64,000 bases of DNA from Lathyrus oleraceus. Lineage: Eukaryota > Streptophyta > Magnoliopsida > Fabales > Fabaceae. Location: contig NC_066584.1 of NCBI RefSeq assembly GCF_024323335.1, positions 431,483,408 through 431,547,407 of the forward strand, written 5' to 3'. How positions within the stretch are numbered: position 1 is the stretch's first letter; each line of letters opens with the position of its first letter. Below, in pieces: positions 45,501-58,226 of the stretch. The notes below the pieces were generated by a model that did not search any database, had not been told where the DNA came from, and was given only the letters and a program-made list of their open reading frames with translations. A program made the translations under genes and the position numbers.

Positions 45501-47170
45501 ATAAGTGTGAATGAGATTAAGTCCACCCCTTTTGCATATTATTTTTAAGTGTGGTATATTTTAGGAGTATGGTTCATAATACCATATCTCTAACATGCAT
45601 TAACACTAAAATTTCTATTGTCCGACCTCAAATAGTTGTGACTTCTACATAAGTCCAATTACGATTGCTTAACATAGCGTTAAATTTTGACACAAAAAGA
45701 CATAGCATTCTAGTAAGTGAGATTGTAAGTCTCCTCTCTTTCATGGTATTGTGTGGAAACTTGGCCTTTTTTTCCTTCCTTTAGAAGATGTCTTGGTTCA
45801 AGGATCCATGCTTGTGAATAGTGGGTTGAGTGTTCTCCAAAGAATGACTTAACAAAACAAAGCAAAAGCAATACTAACTTCTAATAAACTAACAATTAAC
45901 ATTTAATTTCAAGTCATTTACTTTTATGCACTTTAATTTTTAAGTCTTTATTCATTTGTCATTAGTCATACCATTTAACTTATTTACTTTAATGTCATTT
46001 TCACTTTGCTCATTTGAGCCTCATCTTATGATTATATTGTGAGTGTATATACTTGTTTGTGTTGGTGGTCTTTTGACCTTAATGTACATAATAACAACAA
46101 AAACCTTAAAAGACATTTTGTGTGGACTGTTGGATTGATCTATGACATTGGACTTAAAATTAGGCAACACTCCCTATGGAAAAGGACTTGGTCAATGCCA
46201 ACTTTCATGAAACCAAGTGCTTGTGATCTGAAACTTCATTTGAAGCAAGTATTGTGATCCCATCTGAGTTCATCTTCTACATGGTCTTATTGAAGCTGTT
46301 ACTTTGAACTTGTGCCTAGTGCCTATCTTTGAGTTCATTTGATACATGGGAGATCATGAAGAATATCATGGAGTTTCTAAGCTTGGATGTGGCTATCTTT
46401 ATTTGATTTCTCGCTCTTCATCTTACTATTTGTGTATTGATATTGCTTGATTCTAAAGTCCAAGGGAAAATTTGGGGTTTCTATATGACATCTCTTCCCC
46501 ACTTCTTTAATTTCAAATCTTTCCCCTCTTTCAAAATCTTCTTTGTTTGTGATTTCTAAACTTAGACCATATTACAAATTAGAAACTTTGGCCTTATGTC
46601 ATTGAATTTTTAAACTCTTTTCTTAATCAAATTTGTAAATGAACTTAACTATACTTGACTTAAATTTTCAAAAGACAAAAAGAAATAACACTCATTCAAA
46701 AAAATTTAGGTCGTTTGTGCATTTGTTAAACTTAAATTTTTGTTAAAAGCAATGCATCCACTTTGAAATTGTTACCACAAACTACGAGGTTTTGATCCCT
46801 CATTTTATGTTGGTACGTAGGCACAAGTCCGAAGGTCTTGTCAAACATAAAAATATAATTAATGAATTATTTTCTCATCCCCACTCTATTTATTGCTAAT
46901 ATGATTTTGTACAAAAATACATATGCACACAAAAAAGGGCTCCCTAGGAGTATCTATAACACTTTGGGTGCTAACACATTCCCTCTGTGTAACCAACCCC
47001 CTTATCTGTAATCTTTGGCATTTTATTAGTTTTGATTTGAAAACTTTTTATTTTGGGTTTTGTTCGTACTTTTTCCTTTTCCCTTGAAAACAATAAAAAC
47101 GCAGTGTCGACTCTAGTTTAATTTACATCTAGCTTATCCATAGTTTGATGGTCATGAATTTACCACTACA
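42594..47170 (+). repeat. 3' LTR of the outer Ogre element (4577 bp)
   Basis: It is the partner of 5088-8168. It keeps about 1.54 kb (45291-46832) that the 5' LTR lacks, including the TTGGTACGTAGGCACAAG block shared with the other Ogre LTRs here, so it is the more complete copy. A TATA-like TATAAATAG lies at 44071-44079. It ends ACTACA, followed by CTTAC and the resumed RLP pseudogene. A near-perfect doubling AAGTGACTTGCGCATGG occurs at about 43824-43860. Confidence 0.92.
44071..44079 (+). promoter_or_regulatory. Putative TATA box of the outer 3' LTR
   Basis: TATAAATAG is the counterpart of 6607-6615. A transcript starting here would read out into the RLP pseudogene. Confidence 0.5.
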
Positions 47171-47960
47171 CTTACAAATTTAAATTATCTTGATTTTTCG
47201 AAAAATTCTTTAAATTGACTCATTCCTGAAAGTATAGGTCAACTTGTCCATTTAATTTACTTAGATATTTCTTCAAACATGTTGGACGGAATAATGTCTA
47301 TGGAAAAAATATGTCTTTTAAATTTGTCTTATTGAATCTTTCCTACAATCAAATCACTGGTCCACTTCCAAAAAATATTGGCCATAAAATGTTATCATTG
47401 AATCACTTGTTTCTAGGAAACAACAAGTTAAATGGTTCAATACCATTCGCTTTGTGTCAAAGTCTACTGCACAACCTTGACCTTTCAAACAACAAGTTGC
47501 CTGGTGAAATTCCAAATTGTTGGAAGGATAATCAAGAATGGTCTGTGATAAATTTGTCATCCAGCAAACTAACAGGAACAGTCCCAAGCTCATTCGGGAA
47601 TCTTTCTTCATTGTTTTGGTTGCATTTGAACAACAATAGCCTTCACAACTATGCCATCATCATGGACAACAAACACATTTCCTTTACTACAAGTTCTTAA
47701 ACTGCGACATAACCTATTAAGTGGTCACATTCCTTCACAACTATGCCAACTCAAATCACTTAAAATTTTGGACATTTCAAGAAACAAATTACAGGGTTCA
47801 ATACCTAAATGCATAGGAAACCTTGAAGGAACGAAATTGGAAAAAGTAATACCATCCCCATCTCACATGCAATCATACAAATTAATTGCTTAGGCTCCTC
47901 CTACATTTGAAGATGAAGAGAAGCCATGGCCATGAGTGATGATTCTATGTTTATTTCTTT
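47171..47960 (+). pseudogene. LRR receptor-like protein pseudogene, part C
   Basis: It resumes the LRR frame after the Ogre element: about 54364 of the paralogue onward, including the shared segments LDLSNNKL and GEIPNCWKDNQEWS. It contains an LRR (SYNQITGPLPKNIGHK) that the intact gene lacks. It has a deletion of about 85 bp in the next block (near 47645-47655), and a stop just after KLIA at about 47890. About 700 bp encoding the island, last LRRs and transmembrane segment are missing; the last ~40 bp match the paralogue's extreme 3' end. Similarity to the paralogue's 3' flank continues to about 48105. Confidence 0.88.
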
Positions 47961-50112
47961 TTCCTTGAATGTTTCATTTCATATTAGAATAAGGTTAACA
48001 CCACACTTTGTATTTGCTTTCTTATGAGTAAATTTTATCTTTAGTTAACATGAATGCATTTTATTTAGGATTAATGAAAAAAGAATGTGAGTCAGTATGT
48101 TTGTCTTGGAATTGGATCATCTCATGTTTTTTATATTCTGTCATCTCTTCTATTCTTAATCTAATTTATATATTCTACCATCTCTTTTATTCTTAATCTA
48201 ATGACTGAAAAAATTATAAGGAATAATTTATTAAAAAACACATTTATGAAGAGGAAAATATCAATATACAGTATGCTCCCAAAGAAATATGTAGTAAAAT
48301 ATGGAAATAAAAATAAATTTCTGTTGGAGTGAATATAGAAACAAATATTTATATAGTAAAAGAAAAGCTGCTGCCAGTAAGTGTGAAAAGAAAGATAATG
48401 TAACAAAAATGATATGGTAATACTGCTTATAAGTGTTAAAAAAATGTTGTTGCCAGCGTTAATTTATGTTGCATCCGCATAAGCAGGAAAAAATGTTGCT
48501 GCCAGTATGTATGAGAAGCCTAAAATAAGCCGGTAAATGATGACCACAGTATGATTTATGAAAACATAATGAAGTGTTTTGTGAAATTTGTTGTATAAGT
48601 AGATTTGCTAAATAAATACGAAAAATGTAGTATCGGTCAGAGATTGAGTTTCTCGTCGTTCTCGTCGAAAAATTCATAGCGTTCTTCGTCTAGGTAATTT
48701 TTAATGTTGGTTAGTTCTTTGATTTTTTTTACATTGTTATGTTTTCTGCATATGTCGTGATCATTAGTGAATTGCACAAAAATATCATTAATTTAGATTT
48801 TAAAAAATTAAAGATTTAAGTGTTTTTAAGAAAAGAATATAAATATAAAATGATCAAATCTAGCGGTTCAAATAGAATAATATACACAGAAACTTCACAA
48901 CATCACCCTCAGAATCTCGGAATGGATATATAATTTGTTTGGCATGAAAATAACTAAAATGATTAAATCAAAATCTTGTGCATCTAATTATAAATGAGTA
49001 ATTTTTGAAACAATTTAATTGTTATTTATTGATTTTTAAGCATGTTATCGTGTCCGTGAGATTGAATAAATGCAATTTTATTATTTATTTCGGTAATTTC
49101 GTAAAAATTTGAGACAATTAGATAGTCATTAAAGTTGTTGTAGATATTTTTTTCAAATTATTTTTTAGAAAAATACTGCTACTTCGTTGCTATGTTTTCG
49201 ATGGTGAAGAAGATGTGTCCTGATGGGGCCCACGCGGGCCACCATTCCTTTTTCTTTCTTTTTTTCTTTTCTTTTTTTATGGTTTTTCTTATTATTAGAC
49301 ATTGGCTCTTATTTTTGTTTTTTTGTTTTTCATCACCTACCACTATTGCTTGCACCTCTCTCCTATTTTATTTTATTTTTCTTATTTTCATTTTAATCAA
49401 TTCTACTTAATTAAATAAAATAGGTTGTAAATAAAAAAAAAAAATTAAAATCTTGATCCAAAATTAAGTATCTTTTCTAAGCTCATCTTTCCTCACTTTC
49501 AAATCAAACCTTAATAAAAAACTAAGGATTTTTTTAATCAAATCAAAAACATTTTAATCACTTAAAATACCTTCATAAACAAGATGAAAAAGGAACAATT
49601 CAGTATATGCCATTCTTTTTTCTGAGTATTTGGATACGAGCCTTATAAATCGACCATTCGAGTATTATCTTCCAATAAAAAAATATCTAATCTTTTTAAA
49701 TATCTTTCATAAATAAGATGAAAAAGGAACGTTTAGGTGTATACCACTATTTTCCCCGATTGCTTGAATGTGAGTAGTATAGTTAAGCCATTCGAGCATT
49801 CACCACCTTTCCAAAACAAACTTCAACCAATCAAACTTTTTTTCCTCCTTAGCGCGATGTCAAAACTTTTTTTCAAAGGAAAGATGCTTCGTTCATGCCG
49901 AGACGATGCAAAAAATCTTTGTTCCTATCATGTACGAGAAGTAAGAACACTTTCCGCTAGAATACATAACTCTGTGAGATTTCAGGTTATGTTGTCCATT
50001 CTGATGCAGCTCACAACGTTCCCTATTTTCATGACTGGGTAGCAAGCAATGTCTTTTGCTCGAGTGCGAACTAAACATCCTTCGCTAAAATCGACCAACC
50101 CACAAATATTTT
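47961..50112. other. AT-rich intergenic region
   Basis: The first ~145 bp resemble the 3' flank of the RLP gene (55840-56000), showing that the tandem duplication included downstream sequence. Further on, TGTTGCTGCCAG-like motifs recur at about 48368, 48445 and 48493. No convincing gene is seen; open frames are short and compositionally non-coding. Confidence 0.6.
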
Positions 50113-51690
50113 CTACCGAGAACTATGTAACATTGAGTTTTCCATCGCATCTAGGGATACATATGAGTGAGATTCAAGCAGTCTCATCCCGGTGCTTCGT
50201 CCGGTTTGAAAATCGATAAATTCCTTGGTAAAGCTGTAGGAAAATGATGTGAATAGCTCATATGCCATAACTATCGACTCGATACCTAGCCAGCTGAAAA
50301 CCTTAATCCACAATGCTTTGCTGAAATCACAAGACCAGAAAAAATGAAACACTTCTTCATCAGTGGACGAACACAAATGACAGAATAAATAGTTGGAATT
50401 TGTCAAAATACTCCAACGGTTCAACTGATCCTTTGTTGGTAACCGATTGAGAAACAATCTCCAACAAAAGACTTGGATTTTTCTAGGTATTTTAGATTTC
50501 CAGATCTTGCTTAGAGTTGACAAAACCATCGTCTCACCTACAAATGGAACTTCAAACGTCACTGAGATTACCGAATACATATTTTTGACAGAAAATCCTC
50601 TGTTGTAAGCCCACCAAATGAAGTTGTATTCAGATTTACAGAAGGAGAAACCTGGATTAGAAACTGGTACAACTCTGTTAATTGGGCAAATTCCGCCGAA
50701 TCCAAATAATCCTTGACTAGATTAATTTCCCAAACCCAAACTCAATTTGTCCACAAACCTTCATTTGCAATCTTCGAATCTTGGTTTGCTACACAATGGA
50801 AAATAAGAGGAAAAACAATCAAAAGAGGTTCGTTACCCATCCAATTAAACTTCCAAAAACTATTTTTTTCCCATTTTCCAATTTGCAGCAAACGTTATGC
50901 GCGAATCAATTGCAAGAAGAAGAAGAAATAATTTGAAGGCTCATAAAATCCATCCACTAAATCGAGTCTTTCTTCTTCCTAGAATAGGTTGATTGATTAA
51001 AAATCGAAGATAGCAAATCACCATAGGGAAAGTCAAGAGATACTTCCAAATAACTGATGAATCAGACGTAATCCTCCATAACCACATACTGAGAAAGGAT
51101 TGGTTGAAATAACAACAATGTTTAATGCCTAAACCACCCTCATTCATGCTTCTGCATATTGAATCCCAACTCACCCAACACAATTTTCTTTGCCTTTCTT
51201 CTCCCTCCCCACAAAAAAAAAAGACTTTTTTGAATAATCGCCTTAGGAGACTTTTGAATCTTGATGATCTTTTGAATAATTGCCCCTGGTAAAACGAAAA
51301 AGGATAAATCAGTATGTTAGTTAAGACAATATTGATCAAAGTTATGCTTCCGCCTTGCGACAAAAATCTCCCTTTCCATATAGCCAATTTATTCTAAATC
51401 TTGCAAACTATTTTCATCCAAACATAAATCTTCCTGGGATTTATTCCAACTTTCACACCTAAAAACATAAAAGGAATGGAACTGACACCGCAAGTCAAGA
51501 AAAGCGAAGCTGCTATTATGAAATCTTTCTCCAAATTCATTTCAACAATCTTAGTCTTAGATAGATTAACCTTGAGATCCGAATTCAATTCGAAATCCCT
51601 TAGAATTGCTTTAATACTCCACAAGTTATATCAAACTCCATCGTAAAACAAAATAGATCAAGATCATACTATTAATATACGTTGTTTAGC
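50113..51690 (-). pseudogene. LINE (L1-type) reverse transcriptase C-terminal remnant
   Basis: On the minus strand, reading from about 51624 downwards, segments typical of plant LINE ORF2 appear in order. They are LKVNLSKTKIVEMN and SIPFMFLGVKVG (RT thumb side), SQGGSITLINIVLTNILIYP, CWVSWDSICRSMNEGGLGIK, GFSVKNMYSV, and the RT zinc-binding region SKIPRKIQVFCWRLFLNRLPTKDQL with CHLCSSTDEEVFHFFWSC and KALW. The endonuclease and RT catalytic core are absent, so it is 5'-truncated as LINE copies usually are. The pieces are in several frames with stops. It lies between the RLP pseudogene and the RLP gene. Confidence 0.85.
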
Positions 51691-52372
51691 AAAGAAAGAA
51701 GCCGCATGAGAGATTAAATTCTAGTGTACTCAAATTTTTTTAAATTAAAAAAATTATGATATATTTCATAATTTGATAGTTTTTATTGATAAAAAATAAT
51801 ATAATTTTTACTAAAAAAATGAAGAAAAAAAATACATATACAAAATCACAACTTCTAAATAAATACTATAAAATGAACAATTTAACATAGTTAAGATGGA
51901 TCACAAAAGACTAACCATTAACTCACAGTTGTTGTTGACTTTTTCAATTTTTTAAAAAAACTTAAAATTAAATACATTATTTTGAATATATACGTGAATT
52001 TTTGTGTAATATATTGGTTAAATTAAAAAAAAAATTAAGTGTTATACATTCTTAATGTAAAAAAAATTATACTGTCAATGCATCACAATCATCCGTTTGT
52101 ATTACTTTTTAAATGTTTAAAATAAAAGTCAAACATTTCAAATATATATGTGGTTGTGATTAACTGACAATGTAAAAATCAGTATATATCAATTAAATTT
52201 TTAAAAAATATGCACAGTGCAAATCTAATTATAAATATCTTTTGGGAGACTAGACATATATTAACTTTTTAAATGCTAAATATTCTTTTACAAAAAAAAC
52301 TCAGCCGTGATGTTTGGTTTAGTTTGATGCTTCGAGGAAGTTGTATTGAATTGCTACAAGTGGAAATGATGG
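51691..52372. other. AT-rich upstream region of the RLP gene
   Basis: No gene is seen. The region is very AT-rich with homopolymer runs and presumably contains the RLP promoter distal part. Confidence 0.6.
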
Positions 52373-52382
52373 TTATATATAA
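52373..52382 (+). promoter_or_regulatory. Putative TATA box of the RLP gene
   Basis: TATATATAAG lies about 55 bp before the ATG at 52429, leaving a short 5' UTR of roughly 25 bp if transcription starts 30 bp downstream. No experimental support is available from sequence alone. Confidence 0.55.
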
Positions 52383-52428
52383 GTTGTGTGAGTGAAATGA
52401 AAGTCATCAACCAATTCCAATAGAAAAC

Positions 52429-55400
52429 ATGGTAAGATATTACAAACGTGTAGTACTATTTTTGGTGTTGATTGTAATTTCACAATTATGCTTGTGTGCT
52501 AATTCAAACGTCCCTTGCATAGAACAAGAGAGACAAGCCCTTGTTGATTTCAAAGCATCTATTGCAGAAAATTCACCAAACAAGCTTTCATCATGGAAAG
52601 GCAGTCACTGTTGCCAATGGGATGGCATTGGCTGTGACAACGTTACTGGACATGTTGTCAAACTTGATCTCAGGAATCCTTGTTACCCACCATTTTGGAG
52701 GCCACATGAAGAATTGTATTACAACCGCCATTTCAACAAGCTTGATTTCAAGGATGATGTGCCCTGTCTGCCACTAATTGCTCCCAATGTAAGTTCGTCT
52801 TTGTTGCGATTGGAACACTTGATTTATTTAGACTTGACTGGACATGATTTCAGTGGAAGTCCAGTTCCTATGTTCTTGGGTTCCATGAGAAGCCTCAAGC
52901 ATATCTCTCTCTCTCTCAAGCTGGTTTTAGCGGTAGAATTCCCAACAGTCTCGGAAATCTCATGAACCTACAATTTCTTGATCTCGGCTTTAATAGCTAT
53001 TTACAAATGAGCGATGACATCAGTTGGATATCTAAACTTCACTCACTTAAACATATTGACTTGAGTTATGTTCCCATCAATGACACACACAACTTATTCC
53101 AGCTACTCAATTTACTCCCATCCCTGTTGCATCTTTCTTTGAATTACTGCGAGCTTGGCAATTCACTCATTCCTCGTCATGCTTTCCAAAACATGACATC
53201 TCTTGTCTATCTAGGTCTCTCACTTAATTTCATTCATGGTCCATTTATCGAGTCTTTTCGAAACATGACTTCCATTGAATCACTCTACCTTTCTGAAAAC
53301 AATTTCAATTCTATTCCATCATGGTTTACTGACTTAGACAAACTTACCCTTCTTGACCTTTCTAACAATGGGTTTCATGGTCGAATACCTTCTTATGCTT
53401 TCACAAACTTGTCATCACTTGTGCATCTTGATCTCTCCTATAACCAACTTGATTCAGTTTCGTCATTGTCATTTCGTAATCTAGAAAAGTTTGCATATCT
53501 TGATCTGTCATACAATCAGTTCTATGATCCAGTTCCCGAGGTTTTTCAAAACATAACTTCCATTGAATCACTCTATCTTTCTGGAAACCATTTCACATTA
53601 ATTCCATCATGGTTTTGCAACTTTGAAAAACTTACTTATCTTGGTCTTTCTTCCAATGACATTCATGGTCCAATTTCTGAGGGTTTTCGAAACATGACTT
53701 CCATTGAATTCCTTGACCTTTCTCAAAATAGTTTAACTTCAATTCCATCATGGTTTGTTGATTTGAAGACACTTGTGTACCTTGATCTTAGTTTGAATCA
53801 ACTCACACTCAAAGAATACTTTCTATCATCAATCATAAATTCCATGTGCCGACTAAAAATATTGGATTTATCAAGAAACAAGCTTTACATAGAATCAATG
53901 GAACACATTGAAATATCTAAATGTATTAGCTATGATTTGCAGTACTTGATATTAGGGTATAATCATATCAATGGCCACCTGCCAACTTGGTTGGAGAAAC
54001 TTGAAAATCTAAAATACCTTGATTTTACTTCGAATTTTCTCCATGGACCTATCCCTTTGTCAATAGGAAAACTGTCAAAACTGCATGGACTATATCTATC
54101 CAATAATACATTTGAAGGGCTTATTCCTGAAAGTATAAGTCAACTTGTCAATTTAACTTGCTTAGATCTTTATTCTAATAAGTTGGATGGTTCAATTCCT
54201 AAAAGCCTATGGAAACTTGCAAATCTGGGTGATCTTGATCTTTCAACCAATTCTTTCAATGGACCCATTCATGAGAATATAGGTCAACTTGTCAATTTAT
54301 ATGTCTTAGATCTTTCTTCTAATAAGTTTGATGGTTCAATTCCTCAAAACCTTGGAAAACTTGCAAATCTATATTATCTCGACCTTTCAAACAATTCTTT
54401 TAATGGGATCATTCCTGAAAGTCTTTGCCATCTTGCCAATATATATTACTTAGATATTTCTTCAAACATGTTGGATGGAATAATGTCTATGGAAAAAGGA
54501 TGTCTTTTAAATTTGAATTATTTGAATCTAGGGAATAACAAGTTAAATGGTTCAATACCATTCCCTTTGTGTCAAAGTCAACTGCACAACCTTGACCTTT
54601 CAAACAACAAATTGTCCGGTGAAATTCCAAATTGTTGGAAGGATAATCAAGAATGGTCTGAGATAAACTTGTCATCCAACAAACTAACAGGAACAATCCC
54701 AAGCTCATTCTGGAATCTTTCCTCATTGTTTTGGTTGCATTTGAACAACAATAGCCTTCAAGGAGAGTTTCCTGTGTCTTTTGTAAACTTGAAGAAATTG
54801 TTGATTTTGGATATTGGTGATAATGAAGTTTCTGGGACTATACCATCATCATGGACAACAAACACATTTCCTATACTACAAGTTCTTAAACTGCGACATA
54901 ACCTGTTAAGTGGTCACATTCCTTCACAACTATGCCAACTCAAATCGCTTAAAATTTTGGACATTTCAAGAAACAAATTACAGGGTTCAATACCTAAATG
55001 CATAGGAAACCTTGAAGGAATGAAATTGGAAAAGGTAATACCATCCCCATCTCACATGCAATCATACAAATTAATTGCAGAGGCTCCTATGGAGTTTTAT
55101 GCAGAAGCTCCTGCTGCAAGTGATTCTCAATGGTCTGCTGAAGTTGTGACAGAAGTGGTTAAAGGAGTGGAACGTGAGTATACTAAAATATTGAAGCTTG
55201 TAGTCCATCTGGACCTTTCAGAAAACAAATTGGTTGGATTCATTCCAAATGAAATCACATGGCTCACAGGACTGCATAACTTGAATTTGTCATATAATCA
55301 ATTGGAAGGAGAGATTCCTAAATTGATAGGAGATATGAAATCACTAGAATCATTGGACATGTCTCATAACCAACTTTCAGGAAAAATTCCAAACACCATG

Positions 55401-55808
55401 TCTGCTTTAACTTCATTGAGTCATTTAAACTTGTCACACAATAATTTTTCAGGACCAATTCCTAAAGATAATCAGTTTTCAACTTTTAATGACCCATCTA
55501 TTTATGATTACAACCCATACCTTTGTGGATCTCCACTTCCAAACATGTGTGATGTTTTACATGGAGCTTCTGAAAGCAAAGGTAAGGAAGATGAAGATGG
55601 GATAGAAAAAGTATGGTTCTACTTTGTGATAGCAATCGGTTTTGGGTCTGGATTTTGGGGAGTTATTGGCACTTTATGGTTCAAGAAGAATTGGAGACAT
55701 GCTTACTTCAGATGGGTGGAAGATGTTGTTGATGACATATATGTGGCAATTGCAATAAAAATGGCAAAGATAAAGAAGAAGATGAAGAGAAACCATGAAC
55801 ACGAGTGA
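52429..55808 (+). CDS. Cf/EIX-type LRR receptor-like protein, one frame change at (TC)7
   Basis: Plasma-membrane RLPs of this class perceive extracellular ligands and signal through partner kinases of the SOBIR1/BAK1 type. Residues 1-25 form a signal peptide (LFLVLIVISQLCLC). An LRRNT cap follows (ERQALVDFK, SSWKGSHCCQWDGIGCDN, GHVVKLDLR). Then come more than 25 LRRs with LxxLxxLxLxxNxxxGxIP consensus, an island (about 55075-55190, ending VKGVEREYTKILK), C-terminal LRRs, and a transmembrane helix (WFYFVIAIGFGSGFWGVIGTLW, about 55613-55680). The basic tail begins NWRHAYFRWVEDVVDDIYV; there is no kinase. About 1125 codons is a normal length. At 52914-52928 a (TC)7 tract changes frame: the upstream frame stops at 52963-52965, while the rest is open from before 52962 to 55808. 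It is either a recent pseudogene, a polymorphic SSR allele or a sequence error. Confidence 0.88.
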
Positions 55809-55989
55809 TTCTATGTTTATTTTTCTTGTTCGCTTATTTCTTTTTCTTGAATGTTTCATTTCAAATTACAATAAGGTTAATGTCACACTTTGTATTTGCT
55901 TCTTCCGAGTAAATTTTATCTTTATTGACAAGATATATGCATTTTATTTAAGATTGAAAAAAGAATGTGAGTCACTAAGTTTGTCTTTT
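55809..55989 (+). other. 3' flank of the RLP gene
   Basis: It resembles the flank of the pseudogene copy (47945-48105), including ACACTTTGTATTTGCTT and AAAAAAGAATGTGAGTCA. It probably contains the 3' UTR. No separate gene is seen. Confidence 0.6.
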
Positions 55990-57430
55990 GTTTTCACACA
56001 ATTCTTCCATTTTCACAATTATTATTGAGTTCATAGTCAACACCGACTTTGGTGTAAGAAACTCTTTTATTTTCTAATAAAAGATTTAAATTATCTCTTT
56101 CCATGTTCAACTTGATAAGTATCTTTTGAAGAATACAAATTTTATTTTTCAAAGTATCACATTTGTTGCACTTGCCAGATTCATCCTATTCGTTTAAAGT
56201 GGAAGAACTTTAAACCGGGTCATTTTATATTTCTCTAAGGATTTCTATTTATTTCTCAAGTTTTTATTTTTAAGTTCAAGAGAAGAAATAGTATCCTTGG
56301 ATGCGGACAATTTGTTCCAATTTCCTTGTTTCTTTTGTTAGTTTCTTACAAATGCGAAAAAATATCATGATAAGAGAAGTAAGAAGTTACCTCATCATCT
56401 TGATGATTTTTCATGAGAGAGAAGTTAGATTCTTCTTCATCATCTGACGATTCCATATTGTTATTTTTCCACACGGCACAAGCTTTCTTCCCATTTTTTT
56501 AAGGTTTCTTAGATATCTTTTGATTTTCCTTTTTAGTTAAGGGACAGTTTGGTCTGTTGTGTCATCTCTTTTCACGTGAGTAGCATGTTGGGATGAATAA
56601 GGCTTTCTCCTTATCCTTTTCATATTCCTCTTTTTTTTTCTTCACATGCCTTAGGAATATTTTGAAGTCCTTTACTATGAGAGACATATCACCATCATAG
56701 TTGGATTCCTCATCCTTGAATTCTAGGCTTTTTATTTTCTCTTCTCCTTCTTCATTTCTAGAAAGTCTTTTTAGTTCCATCTTGTGTTCCTGCAATTTGC
56801 TACATAGGGTATATGTGTGTGTGTGTTTTTTTTTTTTTTTTTTTTTGTGTTTGTCTTTGTGTGTGTCCATATTTCTAAATTCTTAGACTCACAAATCACA
56901 ATGACTTTGGGTTGCCAACTACAGTTTATCCATCTAAGAATTTAACAATTAGTTCCTCATTTAAAAATATTTTTCCCAAAGTTCTCATATGGCTCACGAT
57001 ATGGGTAAATCGTGTTTGCATTTTATTAATGCTCTCTTAATGTTTCATTCTGAAGAGTTCATACTCATGGATTAATATGTCAAACATTAACCTTTTCACC
57101 TTAGTAGTTTCTTTATGAGTAATTTGGAGGATGTCCCATATTTCTTTTGTCATCTTGCAGTGATAAACTCGCAAAAATTCATTAAGACCGAGAGCGATAG
57201 TGATGACAATTTCTTCTTTCAAATCGCATTGCATATTTTTGTTTATTATCTTTAGTCCAATCTTTTTCAAGTTTTTTTACTACAACATCATTGATATTGT
57301 GTGTAGGAACAAATGGACATTCCTTCACAATCTTCAAAATACCACGATTCATCCCTTCTATGAAAAATTTCATTTTCTCTTTCCACAAACTATATCATTC
57401 TCCATTAAAGAATGAAGATTTGTTTAGTGA
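55990..57430 (-). pseudogene. Ty1/copia gag remnant
   Basis: On the minus strand from about 57430 downwards, typical legume copia gag segments appear. They are YSLWKEKMKFFIEGMNRGI, CPFVPTHNINDVVVKKLEKDW, ALGLNEFLRVYHCKMTKEIWD, HKETTKVKRLMFDILIHEYELF and LQEHKMELKRLSRNEE. A decayed zinc knuckle (CYSREKRHNRPNCP) and the acidic spacer ESSDDEEESNFSLM follow. The pieces lie in different frames with stops, and a T-run and TG repeat interrupt the region near 56815. Nothing of protease, integrase or RT is seen. Similarity fades near 55990, just past the 3' flank of the RLP gene. Confidence 0.82.
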
Positions 57431-57483
57431 ATAGCTTAAAGACATTGTTCCTCATGAGACAGTTAGTCTTTAATAGGAGTTAG

Positions 57484-57495
57484 GATCTGATTCCA
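57484..57495 (-). promoter_or_regulatory. Decayed tRNA-Met-type PBS of the copia remnant
   Basis: Read on the minus strand this is TGGAATCAGATC, close to TGGTATCAGAGC, the initiator-Met PBS usual in copia elements. It lies about 55 bp upstream of the gag similarity, in the correct orientation. Confidence 0.55.
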
Positions 57496-57500
57496 CTTGT

Positions 57501-58021
57501 TGGACAACTGACTTCAAGCACAAGAGAGAGTGAATTATGTTATATAAAATTTATGATTAAATTTAAAATATTGTTACTTAAAAAATGAATTAAGTTAGTA
57601 TTTTTTAAGATCATAGTAAAACAAACAACACAAATAAAAATATTAAAGTAAATGCAGAAATTAAGATATAAAGGTTTAGAGAGATTGAACCAATGATTTA
57701 TGGCAAAAATTAAGATATAAGGGGCATACTCTTGTCTCTAAGAGATATTCTAAGACATACAATGAACATGTTAGGTTAAAATAAGTGAACCGTAGATTAA
57801 TAAAAGTGACGTCTGCAAGCTCGATTTTGAAATTTTTGATCCGCTAATTTTACGTGCATTTGAGAAACGATTCAATCGGTTTGTCTGTATAACCAAAAAT
57901 GTATTCTGGTTGACATTTTAGGCATTATGCGGGATGAAATGCATGTTATGCTATGTAGATGATGCGAACGTCGCGATGAATGCATCAATTTATTTATCGA
58001 GGAGAAAATTTGGGTATGACA
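57501..58021 (-). other. Possible retroelement LTR pieces, minus strand
   Basis: TG at 57501 could be the inner edge of the copia 5' LTR. At 58011-58021 the minus strand reads TGTCATACCCAAATTTTC, which resembles the start of an Ogre-like LTR. Extents cannot be set by eye, and no gene is seen. Confidence 0.3.
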
Positions 58022-58022
58022 G

Positions 58023-58226
58023 ATGCATCTTAAACTCAAATATCACAATCTTCAAGGAGAGTCGGTCACGATCAACATCGATCTCGAAGGAGAAAAAATA
58101 ATATATCAAGCGCTCCAAAAAGACCAAGGAGAAGACGCAGCCAAAGAAGGCAGTGTGGCTTCTATGACCGGACAACTCGACATGATGGGCAATTGTCCCC
58201 TACTAAGTCGTTATGCGAACAAATGA
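58023..58226 (+). other. Short open frame of unknown origin (67 aa)
   Basis: Its composition looks protein-like (KYHNLQGESVTINIDLEGEK, IYQALQKDQGEDAA), but there is no start context, domain or longer frame. It may be a fragment of a retroelement ORF. I do not recognise it with confidence. Confidence 0.3.
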
